This document shows positions 1 through 6,916 of a DNA stretch of 11,279 bases, piece by piece. The first letter of the stretch is position 1, and every line of letters begins with the position of its first letter. Position numbers and translations under genes: made by a program. The notes below the pieces were generated by a model. That model did no database searches. It worked only from the letters and a program-made list of their open reading frames with translations, and was not told the origin of the DNA. This DNA comes from JBAZAX01 sp964568625. GTDB lineage: Bacteria > Babelota > Babeliae > Babelales > RVW-14. The stretch spans positions 1-11,279 of the forward strand of contig CAZMQG010000027.1 of the NCBI GenBank assembly GCA_964568625.1, given 5' to 3'.

Positions 1-27
1 TTTAAGCGAGAAAGGATTTTTTAAAAG

Positions 28-1863
28 CTATTTCTGAGTTATCGAGTTGGCGTTAATTACGCATGCTTTATAATGCGAAACTCCTGCTGCAAAATCATCG
101 ATCACGTTTAAGTATGTCATTAAAATTGATGCAGGAGTGAAAGAAAGCGCTTTGGCTGGAGCAATTCCCAAAGTTTGTCCAAGAACAAAACTAAAAATAA
201 GAGCTTTTGTAACTGTTGATTTTCCCCCAGCATTTGGACCGGTAATAATAACATTTTGGGGCACGCCAGAACATCCAATTTCAATCGAATTTGAAACTGC
301 TTTTTCAGGATCCAAAAATGGATTCCAAGAATCTTGTACACAAACTATTGGATTTTTCGAACTCTCTATAAACTCAGGAAAGCAAAATGTAACACGTTTA
401 CCCTGAAATTCCTTGTACAGTTTTGCTATTGTTAGTTGGGCATCAAGCTCTCCAACAGCCAGCATCAAAGGCACAAATTGCTCTTTTTGTTCACGCATAA
501 GCTTATATGCTACCATAACCCTACTAAAATACTCCCACCAAGCATATTCACCCTTAAAAGTACCTGTTTCAAGTATTTTTATTAAATATCCAAAATCAGA
601 TGTACTTTCTCTTAATTTTTTCAATAACTGAGAAAAATTTTGTACCGCCGGCATCCTCGATGCCAATACTGGATGGCAGGCAATAAAATTTTCCATTTCC
701 TTAAGATTATTAAGATATTTAGCAACGTAATATATTTTTTGATGAAAATACTTAAAAAATACTCTACCCTCATCCATATTTCTTACGGCGTCATAGGCGG
801 CCTTAGCATATGCATAGGTTGAAGCAATCCCTTTTGTTCCGTTTGCAATCTGCGATGTATATAATTTGTTATGAACACTCTGGTTAACTCTGCTGGCAAC
901 CCACCCCATAACCCACAGCATTGTACATGGTGCAAGATAATTAAACTGCTCTGCTGGAAGACCTGGAATAATACTTTGTCCAGAAACTGCATAAACTGGT
1001 AATGCAACAGCTCCATAAGCCATAAGAAACTTTCCCACGTAACCAAGTAGCTCTTCCGCTCTAGAATACGACTCCAATGTAACAGGACTTTTGTTTATCC
1101 AATCGGAAATTTTCTTGAGTGAATCAAATTTATCATCAAAAGGAATTTTTGTTTTGTTTTGTTCAGAGATTAATGAAAAAACATCCTCAGGATCCCAGAA
1201 TGATAACAGAATATTTTCAGGAATCACTAACTCATTTAATCTTGCATTCAAATCATTAAAAAGTTGTTCGTCTTTAACAAGTTCTTTTGTTATCTCTTGT
1301 TGAGCTCTAAGCTTCCTTATGTCTGCAGTTGGTTGAACAAGCATGCGAAATATTGTGGCAATTCCAATGGCGCTTACAGCTCGGCCTTCTGTTATTTTCT
1401 CCGCTAAATACATTCTTGGGTTTGATTTTGGACCACATAAAAGATTTAAATCCTGCCACGTTACCTCATCCATAATATTTGAATTTGTTTTTTGGGATGG
1501 ATATTTGTCATAAAATTCTGATAAAAGTTCAAGAACCAAACGCTGTCGACTTTCTTTATTTGGATTGATCTGATGATCGGCACAAGCGGTAATAAATGCT
1601 TTGAACCCATTTTTTTCAAGTTCAGCCTGTACCGCACAAAGCCCAGCTGCCGCTCCATCAGAATTGAGTGATTTTATGTTTTCTTGAGCTATCGCCTTAT
1701 AAACATTATTCTGCGTTATAGCTTCTGATGGTACAACAACAACTTCTGTTAATCCTTCTTCTTCAACGGCGTGGCTAGCATGCCTTTGCATACCAAAAAC
1801 AGTAGAAGACAAAAAAGTTATAATAAAAGCTGTAAAATAAAGTTTTTTTCTAAAAATAAACAT
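28..1863 (-). CDS. Exported MutS-like ATPase, apparently truncated by an amber codon before Walker B
   Basis: The product has 611 residues. Residues 1-24 form a signal peptide or anchor (basic FRKK, then a hydrophobic run to VFG). Residues 160-205 resemble the MutS core/lever start (GRAVSAIG, followed by the Q-P-x-x-D-I-x-x-L-R-A-Q pattern). Hydrophobic segments at about 277-295 and 309-324 could be membrane spans, as in membrane-bound MutS-like proteins. Residues 471-482 (GELDAQLTIAKL) match the conserved helix before the ATPase domain. The Walker A motif GPNAGGKST is at 542-550, and DDFAAGVSHYKA at 583-594 matches the following MutS signature. A TAG codon then ends the protein before the Walker B D-E. 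After the TAG the same frame stays open to the window edge and encodes LLKNPFSLK, which fits the segment just before Walker B. I infer a nonsense mutation or a pseudogene. The start at 1863 has GGGGG nine bases upstream. A role in mismatch repair is unlikely given the export signal. Confidence 0.75.
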   Translation of the reverse strand: MFIFRKKLYFTAFIITFLSSTVFGMQRHASHAVEEEGLTEVVVVPSEAITQNNVYKAIAQENIKSLNSDGAAAGLCAVQAELEKNGFKAFITACADHQINPNKESRQRLVLELLSEFYDKYPSQKTNSNIMDEVTWQDLNLLCGPKSNPRMYLAEKITEGRAVSAIGIATIFRMLVQPTADIRKLRAQQEITKELVKDEQLFNDLNARLNELVIPENILLSFWDPEDVFSLISEQNKTKIPFDDKFDSLKKISDWINKSPVTLESYSRAEELLGYVGKFLMAYGAVALPVYAVSGQSIIPGLPAEQFNYLAPCTMLWVMGWVASRVNQSVHNKLYTSQIANGTKGIASTYAYAKAAYDAVRNMDEGRVFFKYFHQKIYYVAKYLNNLKEMENFIACHPVLASRMPAVQNFSQLLKKLRESTSDFGYLIKILETGTFKGEYAWWEYFSRVMVAYKLMREQKEQFVPLMLAVGELDAQLTIAKLYKEFQGKRVTFCFPEFIESSKNPIVCVQDSWNPFLDPEKAVSNSIEIGCSGVPQNVIITGPNAGGKSTVTKALIFSFVLGQTLGIAPAKALSFTPASILMTYLNVIDDFAAGVSHYKACVINANSITQK

Positions 1864-1872
1864 TTTTCATAA

Positions 1873-1877
1873 CCCCC
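1873..1877 (-). promoter_or_regulatory. G-tract ribosome binding site of the MutS-like gene
   Basis: The minus strand reads GGGGG nine bases before the ATG at 1863. Another ATG at 1870 lies only two bases after the tract and in another frame, so the site favours the 1863 start. Confidence 0.5.
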
Positions 1878-1906
1878 GTTAAAAAACAACTTCAGCCTGG
1901 TTTTAA

Positions 1907-1936
1907 CACATAATTCAAGCTTACCAAACTAGTCAA
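1907..1936 (-). promoter_or_regulatory. Candidate promoter of the MutS-like gene
   Basis: On the minus strand TTGACT (1931-1936) is followed after 18 bases by TATGTG (1907-1912). The -35 matches consensus at five of six positions, but the -10 is poor. It lies in the 104-base gap between the last paralogue gene and the MutS-like gene. I saw no clear terminator in this gap, so readthrough from upstream is also possible. Confidence 0.28.
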
Positions 1937-1967
1937 TTTTATCAAAGGCCTGGGATTCTTGCTTAAA

Positions 1968-3188
1968 TTATTTTAATACCAATTCTTTTTTAGATCGCTT
2001 CATAGCAGGCACCCCCTTACTCTCACCTATTACAGAACGCTTAACTTCTGACGCTTCTCCTCCATCCATTGTAGCAATTTTTGTTGGCAGCCCGATTGAG
2101 AAATGAAAATCTTCAAAATATTGTCCCACGTTTACTTCAAAGGCATTTTGGGTTACAGCTTCTTCATCCCAGGATGTTCCTATGTTTCGAATAAAATTAA
2201 AGCCAAGATCCGGCAAAATCTTACAAATTTGGTATATATGCATATTACCGGCACAAATAAATATAGATTCACGCTGTGGATTGCAATATATTTCATGTAA
2301 AATTTTTGCATCAATTCGTGATGCATTAAAAATATCCATGATAATTTGTTTTTTAACCCCAATTGGATCTACCATAAGCATTCTTTTTGTTAAGTCTAAA
2401 TGCTTATAAAATTCTAAATATGAATAATCGGAATCTTCAAATAACTTATCAAACCCTTCAATATATAAAGAACCATTATGCAAAAACTTATCACATTGCA
2501 TATATGGATGTTTTAGAGTAAATGCGTTTAATTCTTTAGTAAATTCTAAATTAAAGGGACTATTTAATATTTTTTCATAAAAAGAATTCAACACTCCACC
2601 ATCATTGTACGTTTTCAATTCATTGGTTATCATACAATTTTTTTCTAAGATATCTTCGAGAATCCAATAAAATCTAAACTCAATATTTTTATTAGGAATA
2701 CCTTGTTGTTTGCAAAATTGAGTTAGGCCAATCAATGGCGAAATGCTTTGATTGGCAATTAATTGAGCGTTCTCAGGAAGCAGAGAACTATAATCTTTAT
2801 TAGGATCATAACTACTATTACATTTCCATCCGCCAGGAGCTTTTTCAAAAAAATCCTTTTCTATAGCCGCAAAAAACGAATCAAATACCTTTGCTTCTTC
2901 TGCTAAACCCATAGCAATTAAAATAACCATATGAAAACTAAGCTTATCTTCAGCAATAACAAAAGCATTCATACGTTTTGCAACATTTATTAAATCAATA
3001 CGTTGTGAAATCGCTTTTACAGGTCCATATTTATTTACAGCTTCATGTTTATCTGAAAACAAAAAAAGTTTTTGACGCCCATTGCTCCATTCTTGAATAT
3101 TATGAAAATAACCGCTTAAACAAACCGGAAATAACAAAAAAACGCCAAATAACATAACCATTTTAAATATTTTTTTTAATAATTTCAT
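1968..3188 (-). CDS. Exported EreA/ChaN/TraB-like protein, copy C of a tandem triplet
   Basis: The product has 406 residues. A signal peptide covers about residues 1-26 (MKLLKK, a hydrophobic core, then LSG before YF). The mature part opens with EWSNG, a strand LFLFSDKH (D46, H48) and AFVIAED (E80). Near the C-terminus comes ICAGNMH (G314, H317), followed by LPDLGFNFIRN. A D/G-x-H near the N-terminus, an acidic residue 30-35 residues later and a late G-x-x-H are the layout of the EreA/ChaN/TraB/Tiki hydrolase group, so I infer a distant member; substrate unknown. It is strikingly similar to the next upstream gene over both ends, which indicates duplication. It differs by a C-terminal tail of about 40 residues rich in K, E and G. 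The start has GGAGG six bases upstream. It is the last gene of a probable three-gene operon, 19 bases after the copy B stop. An uncharacterised family of its own is the main alternative. Confidence 0.7.
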   Translation of the reverse strand: MKLLKKIFKMVMLFGVFLLFPVCLSGYFHNIQEWSNGRQKLFLFSDKHEAVNKYGPVKAISQRIDLINVAKRMNAFVIAEDKLSFHMVILIAMGLAEEAKVFDSFFAAIEKDFFEKAPGGWKCNSSYDPNKDYSSLLPENAQLIANQSISPLIGLTQFCKQQGIPNKNIEFRFYWILEDILEKNCMITNELKTYNDGGVLNSFYEKILNSPFNLEFTKELNAFTLKHPYMQCDKFLHNGSLYIEGFDKLFEDSDYSYLEFYKHLDLTKRMLMVDPIGVKKQIIMDIFNASRIDAKILHEIYCNPQRESIFICAGNMHIYQICKILPDLGFNFIRNIGTSWDEEAVTQNAFEVNVGQYFEDFHFSIGLPTKIATMDGGEASEVKRSVIGESKGVPAMKRSKKELVLK

Positions 3189-3207
3189 TGCAAACCTCCA
3201 TTTAATA

Positions 3208-4338
3208 TCATCTTTTTATTACACCATAAAAAGACTCAAAATAATTTTTTAAATCAACGGCAAAAATATTAGGCCTAAATTCGGCATCCCACGATGTACC
3301 AACATTACGAACTAATTCAAACCCAATCTTGGGTAAAACATTGCTTACATCTCCAATATGCCACCCACCAGCACAAACAAAAATGGTCGAATATTGTCGG
3401 TTATTATATATTTCATGAAGAATTCTTGCCGCAATAATAGATGAATCATAGGCACGAATTATCAAATTTTTTTTAGTTTTAAATGGCTTTTTTTCAAGTG
3501 CTTTTATACCTTCATGAGATCTACAATATGACACAAAATATGGATCTGATAGCTCTTCAAATAAATTGTCAAACACTCGATCATAAAATAAGTCGTTATC
3601 TATAAATTTTTCAACACCTGTATAAGGATTACCACTTATAAAAGCATGTAATAGTCTTGTCGTTTTCGCATTAAACTCATTAAAAAGTATTCCATCGTAA
3701 AATACCCTAAGAACAACCCCATCATTATAATGACTCAATTCAGCAATTGCATTTTTATGCATATCTAAGACATTTTCAAGAACTTCATAAAATCGAAATT
3801 CAATATTTTTAGTTGATATTCCATATTGCCGACAAAATTGAGTCAACCCAACTAGTGGCGAAAAATGTTGGTTCGCAACTGTTAAATAATCTGCAGGAAG
3901 CAAATGGCTATAATCAGCATTAGGATTAAAATTAAGCTTGCCTATGAGCACCCCCCTGGTAATTTCTTCATAACAATCACAATAAATTTTCCGATAGAGC
4001 GGCCATAAACTTGATGCTTCTAAAGTGTCTTTTAAATTTCCCGGCAAATTTACTTTACTCCACGCTACCGAATCTAAGCCAATAATAGCAACATCAAGTT
4101 TGTCTTCCGCAATAACAAAGGCATTCATGCGTTTTGCGGCATTTATTAAATCAATACGTTGAGGAAATGCCTCTTTTGTCTCAACATGTTTATCGGAAAA
4201 TAAAAAAAGTGTTTGAACGCCATTGGACCATTCTTGAATATTATAAAAATAACCGCGTAAACAGTCTGGGAATAACAAGAAAAATCCCAAAAACACATAT
4301 GTTTTAAATAATTTTTTTAATAATTTCATCAAAAGCAT
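3208..4338 (-). CDS. Exported EreA/ChaN/TraB-like protein, copy B of a tandem triplet
   Basis: The product has 376 residues. A signal peptide covers about residues 1-29 (MLLMKLLKK, a hydrophobic core, LRG before YF). Key motifs are FLFSDKH (D49, H51), AFVIAED (E78) and VCAGGWH (G324, H327) followed by LPKIGFELVRN. Blocks identical or nearly identical to copy C include YNIQEWSNG against HNIQEWSNG, PQRIDLIN against SQRIDLIN, KRMNAFVIAEDKL, SPL(V/I)GLTQFC and RN(V/I)GTSWD. The middle of the two proteins is much less alike. Function is unknown; the fold assignment is an inference from the motif spacing. The start at 4338 has GGGGG seven bases upstream. A second in-frame ATG at 4329 aligns with the start of copy C but sits 16 bases from the tract. 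The gene begins 31 bases after the copy A stop and ends 19 bases before the copy C start, so the three are probably co-transcribed. Confidence 0.7.
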   Translation of the reverse strand: MLLMKLLKKLFKTYVFLGFFLLFPDCLRGYFYNIQEWSNGVQTLFLFSDKHVETKEAFPQRIDLINAAKRMNAFVIAEDKLDVAIIGLDSVAWSKVNLPGNLKDTLEASSLWPLYRKIYCDCYEEITRGVLIGKLNFNPNADYSHLLPADYLTVANQHFSPLVGLTQFCRQYGISTKNIEFRFYEVLENVLDMHKNAIAELSHYNDGVVLRVFYDGILFNEFNAKTTRLLHAFISGNPYTGVEKFIDNDLFYDRVFDNLFEELSDPYFVSYCRSHEGIKALEKKPFKTKKNLIIRAYDSSIIAARILHEIYNNRQYSTIFVCAGGWHIGDVSNVLPKIGFELVRNVGTSWDAEFRPNIFAVDLKNYFESFYGVIKR

Positions 4339-4345
4339 TTATTTA

Positions 4346-4350
4346 CCCCC
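4346..4350 (-). promoter_or_regulatory. G-tract ribosome binding site of copy B
   Basis: GGGGG on the minus strand is seven bases before the ATG at 4338 and 16 before the alternative ATG at 4329. It therefore favours the longer start. Confidence 0.5.
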
Positions 4351-4369
4351 ATCTTAACCCATAGGCGTA

Positions 4370-5401
4370 TTATTTCATCCAAGAGTAAGATTGAAACGAG
4401 ATCAACTCCATCCTGGTGTCTGAATACTCTTGTTCTCCTCGAAAAACGCTTCGCTCCATTTCAACCTGATTTTTCTTTGCTATGCCAGTCTGTTTATATC
4501 CCAGTCTCAACAAACATTCTTCCATTGCTATTGCATGATAAGAACCAGTAAAAATCGCAACATCTCCGTTAAACATAATTGCTTCCCATAACATATTGGC
4601 ATTTGTTAACTGCCAAAGCAAATCGGCCGTCCAAAAATCTTGCCCACGATAATCAATAAATAAATTCATCCAAGCTTGATATTTGCTTTGATTGTTTTGT
4701 ATTTCGCTCCAAATTACTTTTATAGGCTTGGAGTTAATCTCTTCCCCTGAAAAGCCTCCAGACATTAGAATGCTTTTTGCGTTATCAATTAACTCAAACA
4801 TTGCATGTTTTTGGTCTAAAAATATCTTTTTTAGTTCTGATCCTTGAGGCGCTTGCTCGATATAATGGTCAATTTCATTAGCTCGCGCAAAAACATCGCC
4901 AAAAGTAAGTTTTTCAAATGCTGTATCCAATTGAGTGAACAGTTGGTCAGGAAGTGTTGATCTACCCTTGCAGCGTTTCTGCCATTCACAAAATAATGGA
5001 AATGTTAAAAAAGGCACAACTCGAGCATCAAAGCTTTTAATAATTAGATTGATACCCAAATCTCTTCCAACCCATTCGTCAAATTGTTGCAAAAATCTTT
5101 GATGATCCCCAAAAGCCATTTCAAGACTTTGAGCCAGTTGCCTGTACTGCGGCTCTCTCATATAATTTTCAACCAACATAAGCAGCGGCCGAGTACGAGT
5201 CGCTGCGCTATCTATAACAGTTTCTCGAATATGGTTAAAATGTTGTGCGTTTTGCTCAGGTGTTCCATTTGTATGATTATCAAAATAAATACAAATCGTT
5301 TTACCGTCCTTAACCCACCTAGTAGTTCCAATAACTCCGGCATTACTGAAAGATTGCTTACAAAATAAACAAAATAATAAAATAAATAATAGTTTTCTCA
5401 T
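4370..5401 (-). CDS. Exported EreA/ChaN/TraB-like protein, divergent copy A of a tandem triplet
   Basis: With the start at 5401 the product has 343 residues and begins with a clear signal peptide (MRKLLFILLF, hydrophobic to about residue 19, cleavage near SFSN-AG). The motif order is that of copies B and C: a W-x-x-G near residue 29, CIYFDNH (D41, H43), a Q-x-x-x-H stretch, LMLVEN (E78), and near the end IFTGSYH (G286, H289) followed by CLLRLGY. Overall identity to B and C looks low, so this is an older paralogue. The D-N-H...Q...E arrangement is reminiscent of ChaN-type proteins. Substrate and activity are unknown. A longer frame from a GTG at 5500 exists but would bury the signal peptide behind 33 residues, so I reject it. 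GGGGG ends four bases before the chosen ATG. It heads the three-gene set that runs to 1968. Confidence 0.7.
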   Translation of the reverse strand: MRKLLFILLFCLFCKQSFSNAGVIGTTRWVKDGKTICIYFDNHTNGTPEQNAQHFNHIRETVIDSAATRTRPLLMLVENYMREPQYRQLAQSLEMAFGDHQRFLQQFDEWVGRDLGINLIIKSFDARVVPFLTFPLFCEWQKRCKGRSTLPDQLFTQLDTAFEKLTFGDVFARANEIDHYIEQAPQGSELKKIFLDQKHAMFELIDNAKSILMSGGFSGEEINSKPIKVIWSEIQNNQSKYQAWMNLFIDYRGQDFWTADLLWQLTNANMLWEAIMFNGDVAIFTGSYHAIAMEECLLRLGYKQTGIAKKNQVEMERSVFRGEQEYSDTRMELISFQSYSWMK

Positions 5402-5405
5402 AAAA

Positions 5406-5410
5406 CCCCC
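5406..5410 (-). promoter_or_regulatory. G-tract ribosome binding site that fixes the copy A start
   Basis: GGGGG on the minus strand lies four bases before the ATG at 5401. Together with the signal peptide beginning there, it supports this start over the upstream GTG at 5500. Confidence 0.5.
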
Positions 5411-5501
5411 TAATAAGTAAACTTGAAAATTGTAAAATAAAATTTGGAATATTGCCACTTGATGGCCAGCAAAACTCATACTAGTCTGGATTCCCCCCAC
5501 C

Positions 5502-5524
5502 AGTCATAGTATGACATAATGACT
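5502..5524. repeat. Cluster of GTCAT/ATGAC half-sites, possible operator
   Basis: The plus strand has AGTCAT at 5502-5507, ATGAC at 5511-5515 and ATGACT at 5519-5524. GTCATA-G-TATGAC (5503-5515) is a perfect six-base inverted repeat, and AGTCAT with ATGACT forms a second, wider pair that shares its left half. The site lies about 100 bases before the copy A start and over a weak -10-like TACTAT on the minus strand. It could bind a regulator; chance is possible in AT-rich DNA. Confidence 0.35.
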
Positions 5525-5693
5525 AAATAACACAAAAAAGCCTTATATAAACGAAATTTACCGTAAAAAAGCTGTAATATTTCATGTTGTAACATAAAAA
5601 AACAGTTTATAGCGATCATAAAGCTAGAAAATACTCTTCAAAATTGGTTATTTATTACCTAAAAGAATCTTGGTAAAAATTAAAAATACTTAA

Positions 5694-6683
5694 CTATTTG
5701 TCCTTAATATAATCCAAAACAGCTTGAGCCCCTTGCTCCGGATTATGCGTTTTAGTATTAATTATGATGTCATAGTCAAAACGCGGATAAACGTAATATC
5801 CAATATTTTTAGGGAATGCTTTCAATGCAACATGCTGCGTTTCAGATAATAGACACATATGCTTTTTTTTGTATTTTGGCTGCGAATACTCTCTAATAAT
5901 TTTATGAACATCCCCACCGTTAACATACTCCAAGAAGCGCTCGCCATTGTAATCAGGAGAAATATCAAAGCAGTACATATAATTGATTACAACCCAATCA
6001 AGCTCTCGGTGTGTCTTTTTATTTTTGGACAAATTACGTTGTTTTATTCTGTCCATCAAACTGTTCCATGGACAATGAGCCAGAACATAGGTAATGTCCA
6101 TTTCATCAAATTCAGAAAGACAACTTACAAAATCTACTCCATCCCAAAGGTGTATCGGAGACTCAATAACAACGTTTTGCCCCTGCATGGCCAATTTTTT
6201 TACCTCTCTATACATTTTTAGCGTTGGTTCGATTGCCATTCCACCTTTTAAATCGTCATAAAATTTTTTCTGAAACTTATATTTGCTTTTATCACTTAAA
6301 AAATTAACTGCCGTAAAAAAGTTACGCATAACCAATCCACTGATAAAAAACGCCAAAAATTTGCCATAATGTTTTGTAATAAATTTTTTGAGTATCAATG
6401 GCATAACGTACTCATCAAAAGCAAATGACTTTGCATTAAGTTTTTGTGCTATAATTTTTGCCATTGACGATTTACCGGCAGAACACGAACCTGTTACAAA
6501 AATAATTTTCCCTTGTTGATCCTTCGGTAATGCTTGCTGTTCTAAAACAGCCTCATTAGGAACATCGTTATTAGTAATATTTTGTTTATTTTTCGCACGC
6601 TCACCTGATGCGTCTAATGAAAATACCAAACTCGTTAGAATAAAACCCATTAGAATAAAAAAATATTTGAGATTCTTAAACAT
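5694..6683 (-). CDS. Exported P-loop kinase-like protein (chloramphenicol phosphotransferase/zeta-like)
   Basis: The product has 329 residues. A signal peptide covers about residues 1-26 (MFKNLKYFF, then a hydrophobic run to SLVFSLDASG). A polar linker to residue 58 follows. The kinase core starts with KIIFVTG and a Walker A motif GSCSAGKSS at 65-73. AFDEY (D90) is at the position where small-molecule P-loop kinases place a catalytic or substrate-binding aspartate. VVIESP at 171-176 fits the next core strand, and LAHCPWNSLMDRIKQRN at 201-217 fits the strand and lid helix with arginines. The nearest known groups are chloramphenicol phosphotransferase-like and zeta-toxin-like kinases; the substrate cannot be told. 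An ATP-using kinase with a Sec signal is odd, since the periplasm lacks ATP. The start at 6683 has GGGGGG six bases upstream and a good promoter. It is divergent from the PadR operon. Confidence 0.7.
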   Translation of the reverse strand: MFKNLKYFFILMGFILTSLVFSLDASGERAKNKQNITNNDVPNEAVLEQQALPKDQQGKIIFVTGSCSAGKSSMAKIIAQKLNAKSFAFDEYVMPLILKKFITKHYGKFLAFFISGLVMRNFFTAVNFLSDKSKYKFQKKFYDDLKGGMAIEPTLKMYREVKKLAMQGQNVVIESPIHLWDGVDFVSCLSEFDEMDITYVLAHCPWNSLMDRIKQRNLSKNKKTHRELDWVVINYMYCFDISPDYNGERFLEYVNGGDVHKIIREYSQPKYKKKHMCLLSETQHVALKAFPKNIGYYVYPRFDYDIIINTKTHNPEQGAQAVLDYIKDK

Positions 6684-6689
6684 ATCGCT

Positions 6690-6695
6690 CCCCCC
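6690..6695 (-). promoter_or_regulatory. G-tract ribosome binding site of the P-loop gene
   Basis: GGGGGG on the minus strand ends six bases before the ATG at 6683. A second GGGG run lies just upstream, at 6697-6702. Confidence 0.5.
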
Positions 6696-6725
6696 TCTCC
6701 CCGCAACATAGTTTAACTAATAGTA

Positions 6726-6755
6726 ATAATAGAAAAGAGAGGTAAGCAAAGTCAA
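6726..6755 (-). promoter_or_regulatory. Promoter of the exported P-loop kinase gene
   Basis: On the minus strand TTGACT (6750-6755), an 18-base spacer and TATTAT (6726-6731) match the sigma-70 consensus at five of six positions in each box. Transcription would begin near 6719, giving a leader of about 36 bases that carries the G-rich ribosome binding site. Confidence 0.55.
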
Positions 6756-6828
6756 TATATTGGCGGATCTTTATTGCTGTGCTTATTTGGCAAAGAATAA
6801 ACACTCACAATCTAGCCTCAACCCCCTC

Positions 6829-6857
6829 TTGACTGATACATAATTATTTGGCATATT
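6829..6857 (+). promoter_or_regulatory. Promoter of the PadR operon
   Basis: TTGACT (6829-6834), a 17-base spacer and CATATT (6852-6857) fit a sigma-70 promoter with a fair -10. Transcription would begin near 6864, inside the palindrome described separately, about 53 bases before the PadR start. Confidence 0.45.
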
Positions 6858-6874
6858 AATACCTAATAATTATG
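6839..6874. promoter_or_regulatory. Large palindrome over the PadR promoter, probable PadR operator
   Basis: CATAATTATT (6839-6848) and AATAATTATG (6865-6874) form a perfect ten-base inverted repeat with a 16-base spacer. The spacer continues the symmetry in part (GG at 6850-6851 with CC at 6862-6863; AT at 6853-6854 with AT at 6859-6860), so 14 of 18 base pairs are symmetric. The arms flank the -10 box. PadR-type repressors commonly bind palindromes over their own promoter, so autorepression is a direct inference. Confidence 0.55.
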
Positions 6875-6905
6875 CATTAATAAAGATTGCTTAATGGGTT
6901 AACAT

Positions 6906-6909
6906 GGGG
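6906..6909 (+). promoter_or_regulatory. Ribosome binding site that decides the PadR start
   Basis: GGGG lies seven bases before the ATG at 6917. A TTG at 6887 opens the frame 30 bases earlier but has no comparable site and adds ten residues ahead of the usual PadR N-terminus. Confidence 0.45.
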
Positions 6910-6916
6910 CAAATTT

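Larger units (their letters stand above)
5402..5693 (-). other. Non-coding leader region upstream of the paralogue operon
   Basis: These 292 bases hold no gene I can support. They contain short inverted repeats (5503-5515, 5557-5567, 5584-5595), a GGGGGG run at 5493-5498 on the minus strand, and a weak promoter candidate on the minus strand: TTGTGT, 18 bases, TACTAT, the latter overlapping the 5503-5515 repeat. No hairpin with a U-tract was found after the P-loop gene, so where its transcript ends is unclear. Confidence 0.4.

Noticed and set aside
5084..5368. Plus-strand open frame of 94 codons opposite copy A
   Set aside because: It lies wholly within the coding strand of a well-supported gene and resembles no protein.
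5401..5500. Longer start of copy A at a GTG (5500)
   Set aside because: It would place 33 residues before a clear signal peptide, while GGGGG and ATG at 5401 fit well.
5584..5604. ATGTT-GT-AACAT followed by an A-run, seen as a terminator on the plus strand
   Set aside because: The stem has only five weak pairs, the following run is A and not T, and no plus-strand gene ends there.
5859..6221. Plus-strand open frame of 120 codons opposite the P-loop gene
   Set aside because: It is a shadow of the real gene, without a good start site or recognisable motifs.
6887..6916. TTG start ten residues before the PadR ATG
   Set aside because: No suitable ribosome binding site, and PadR proteins normally begin close to the first helix.
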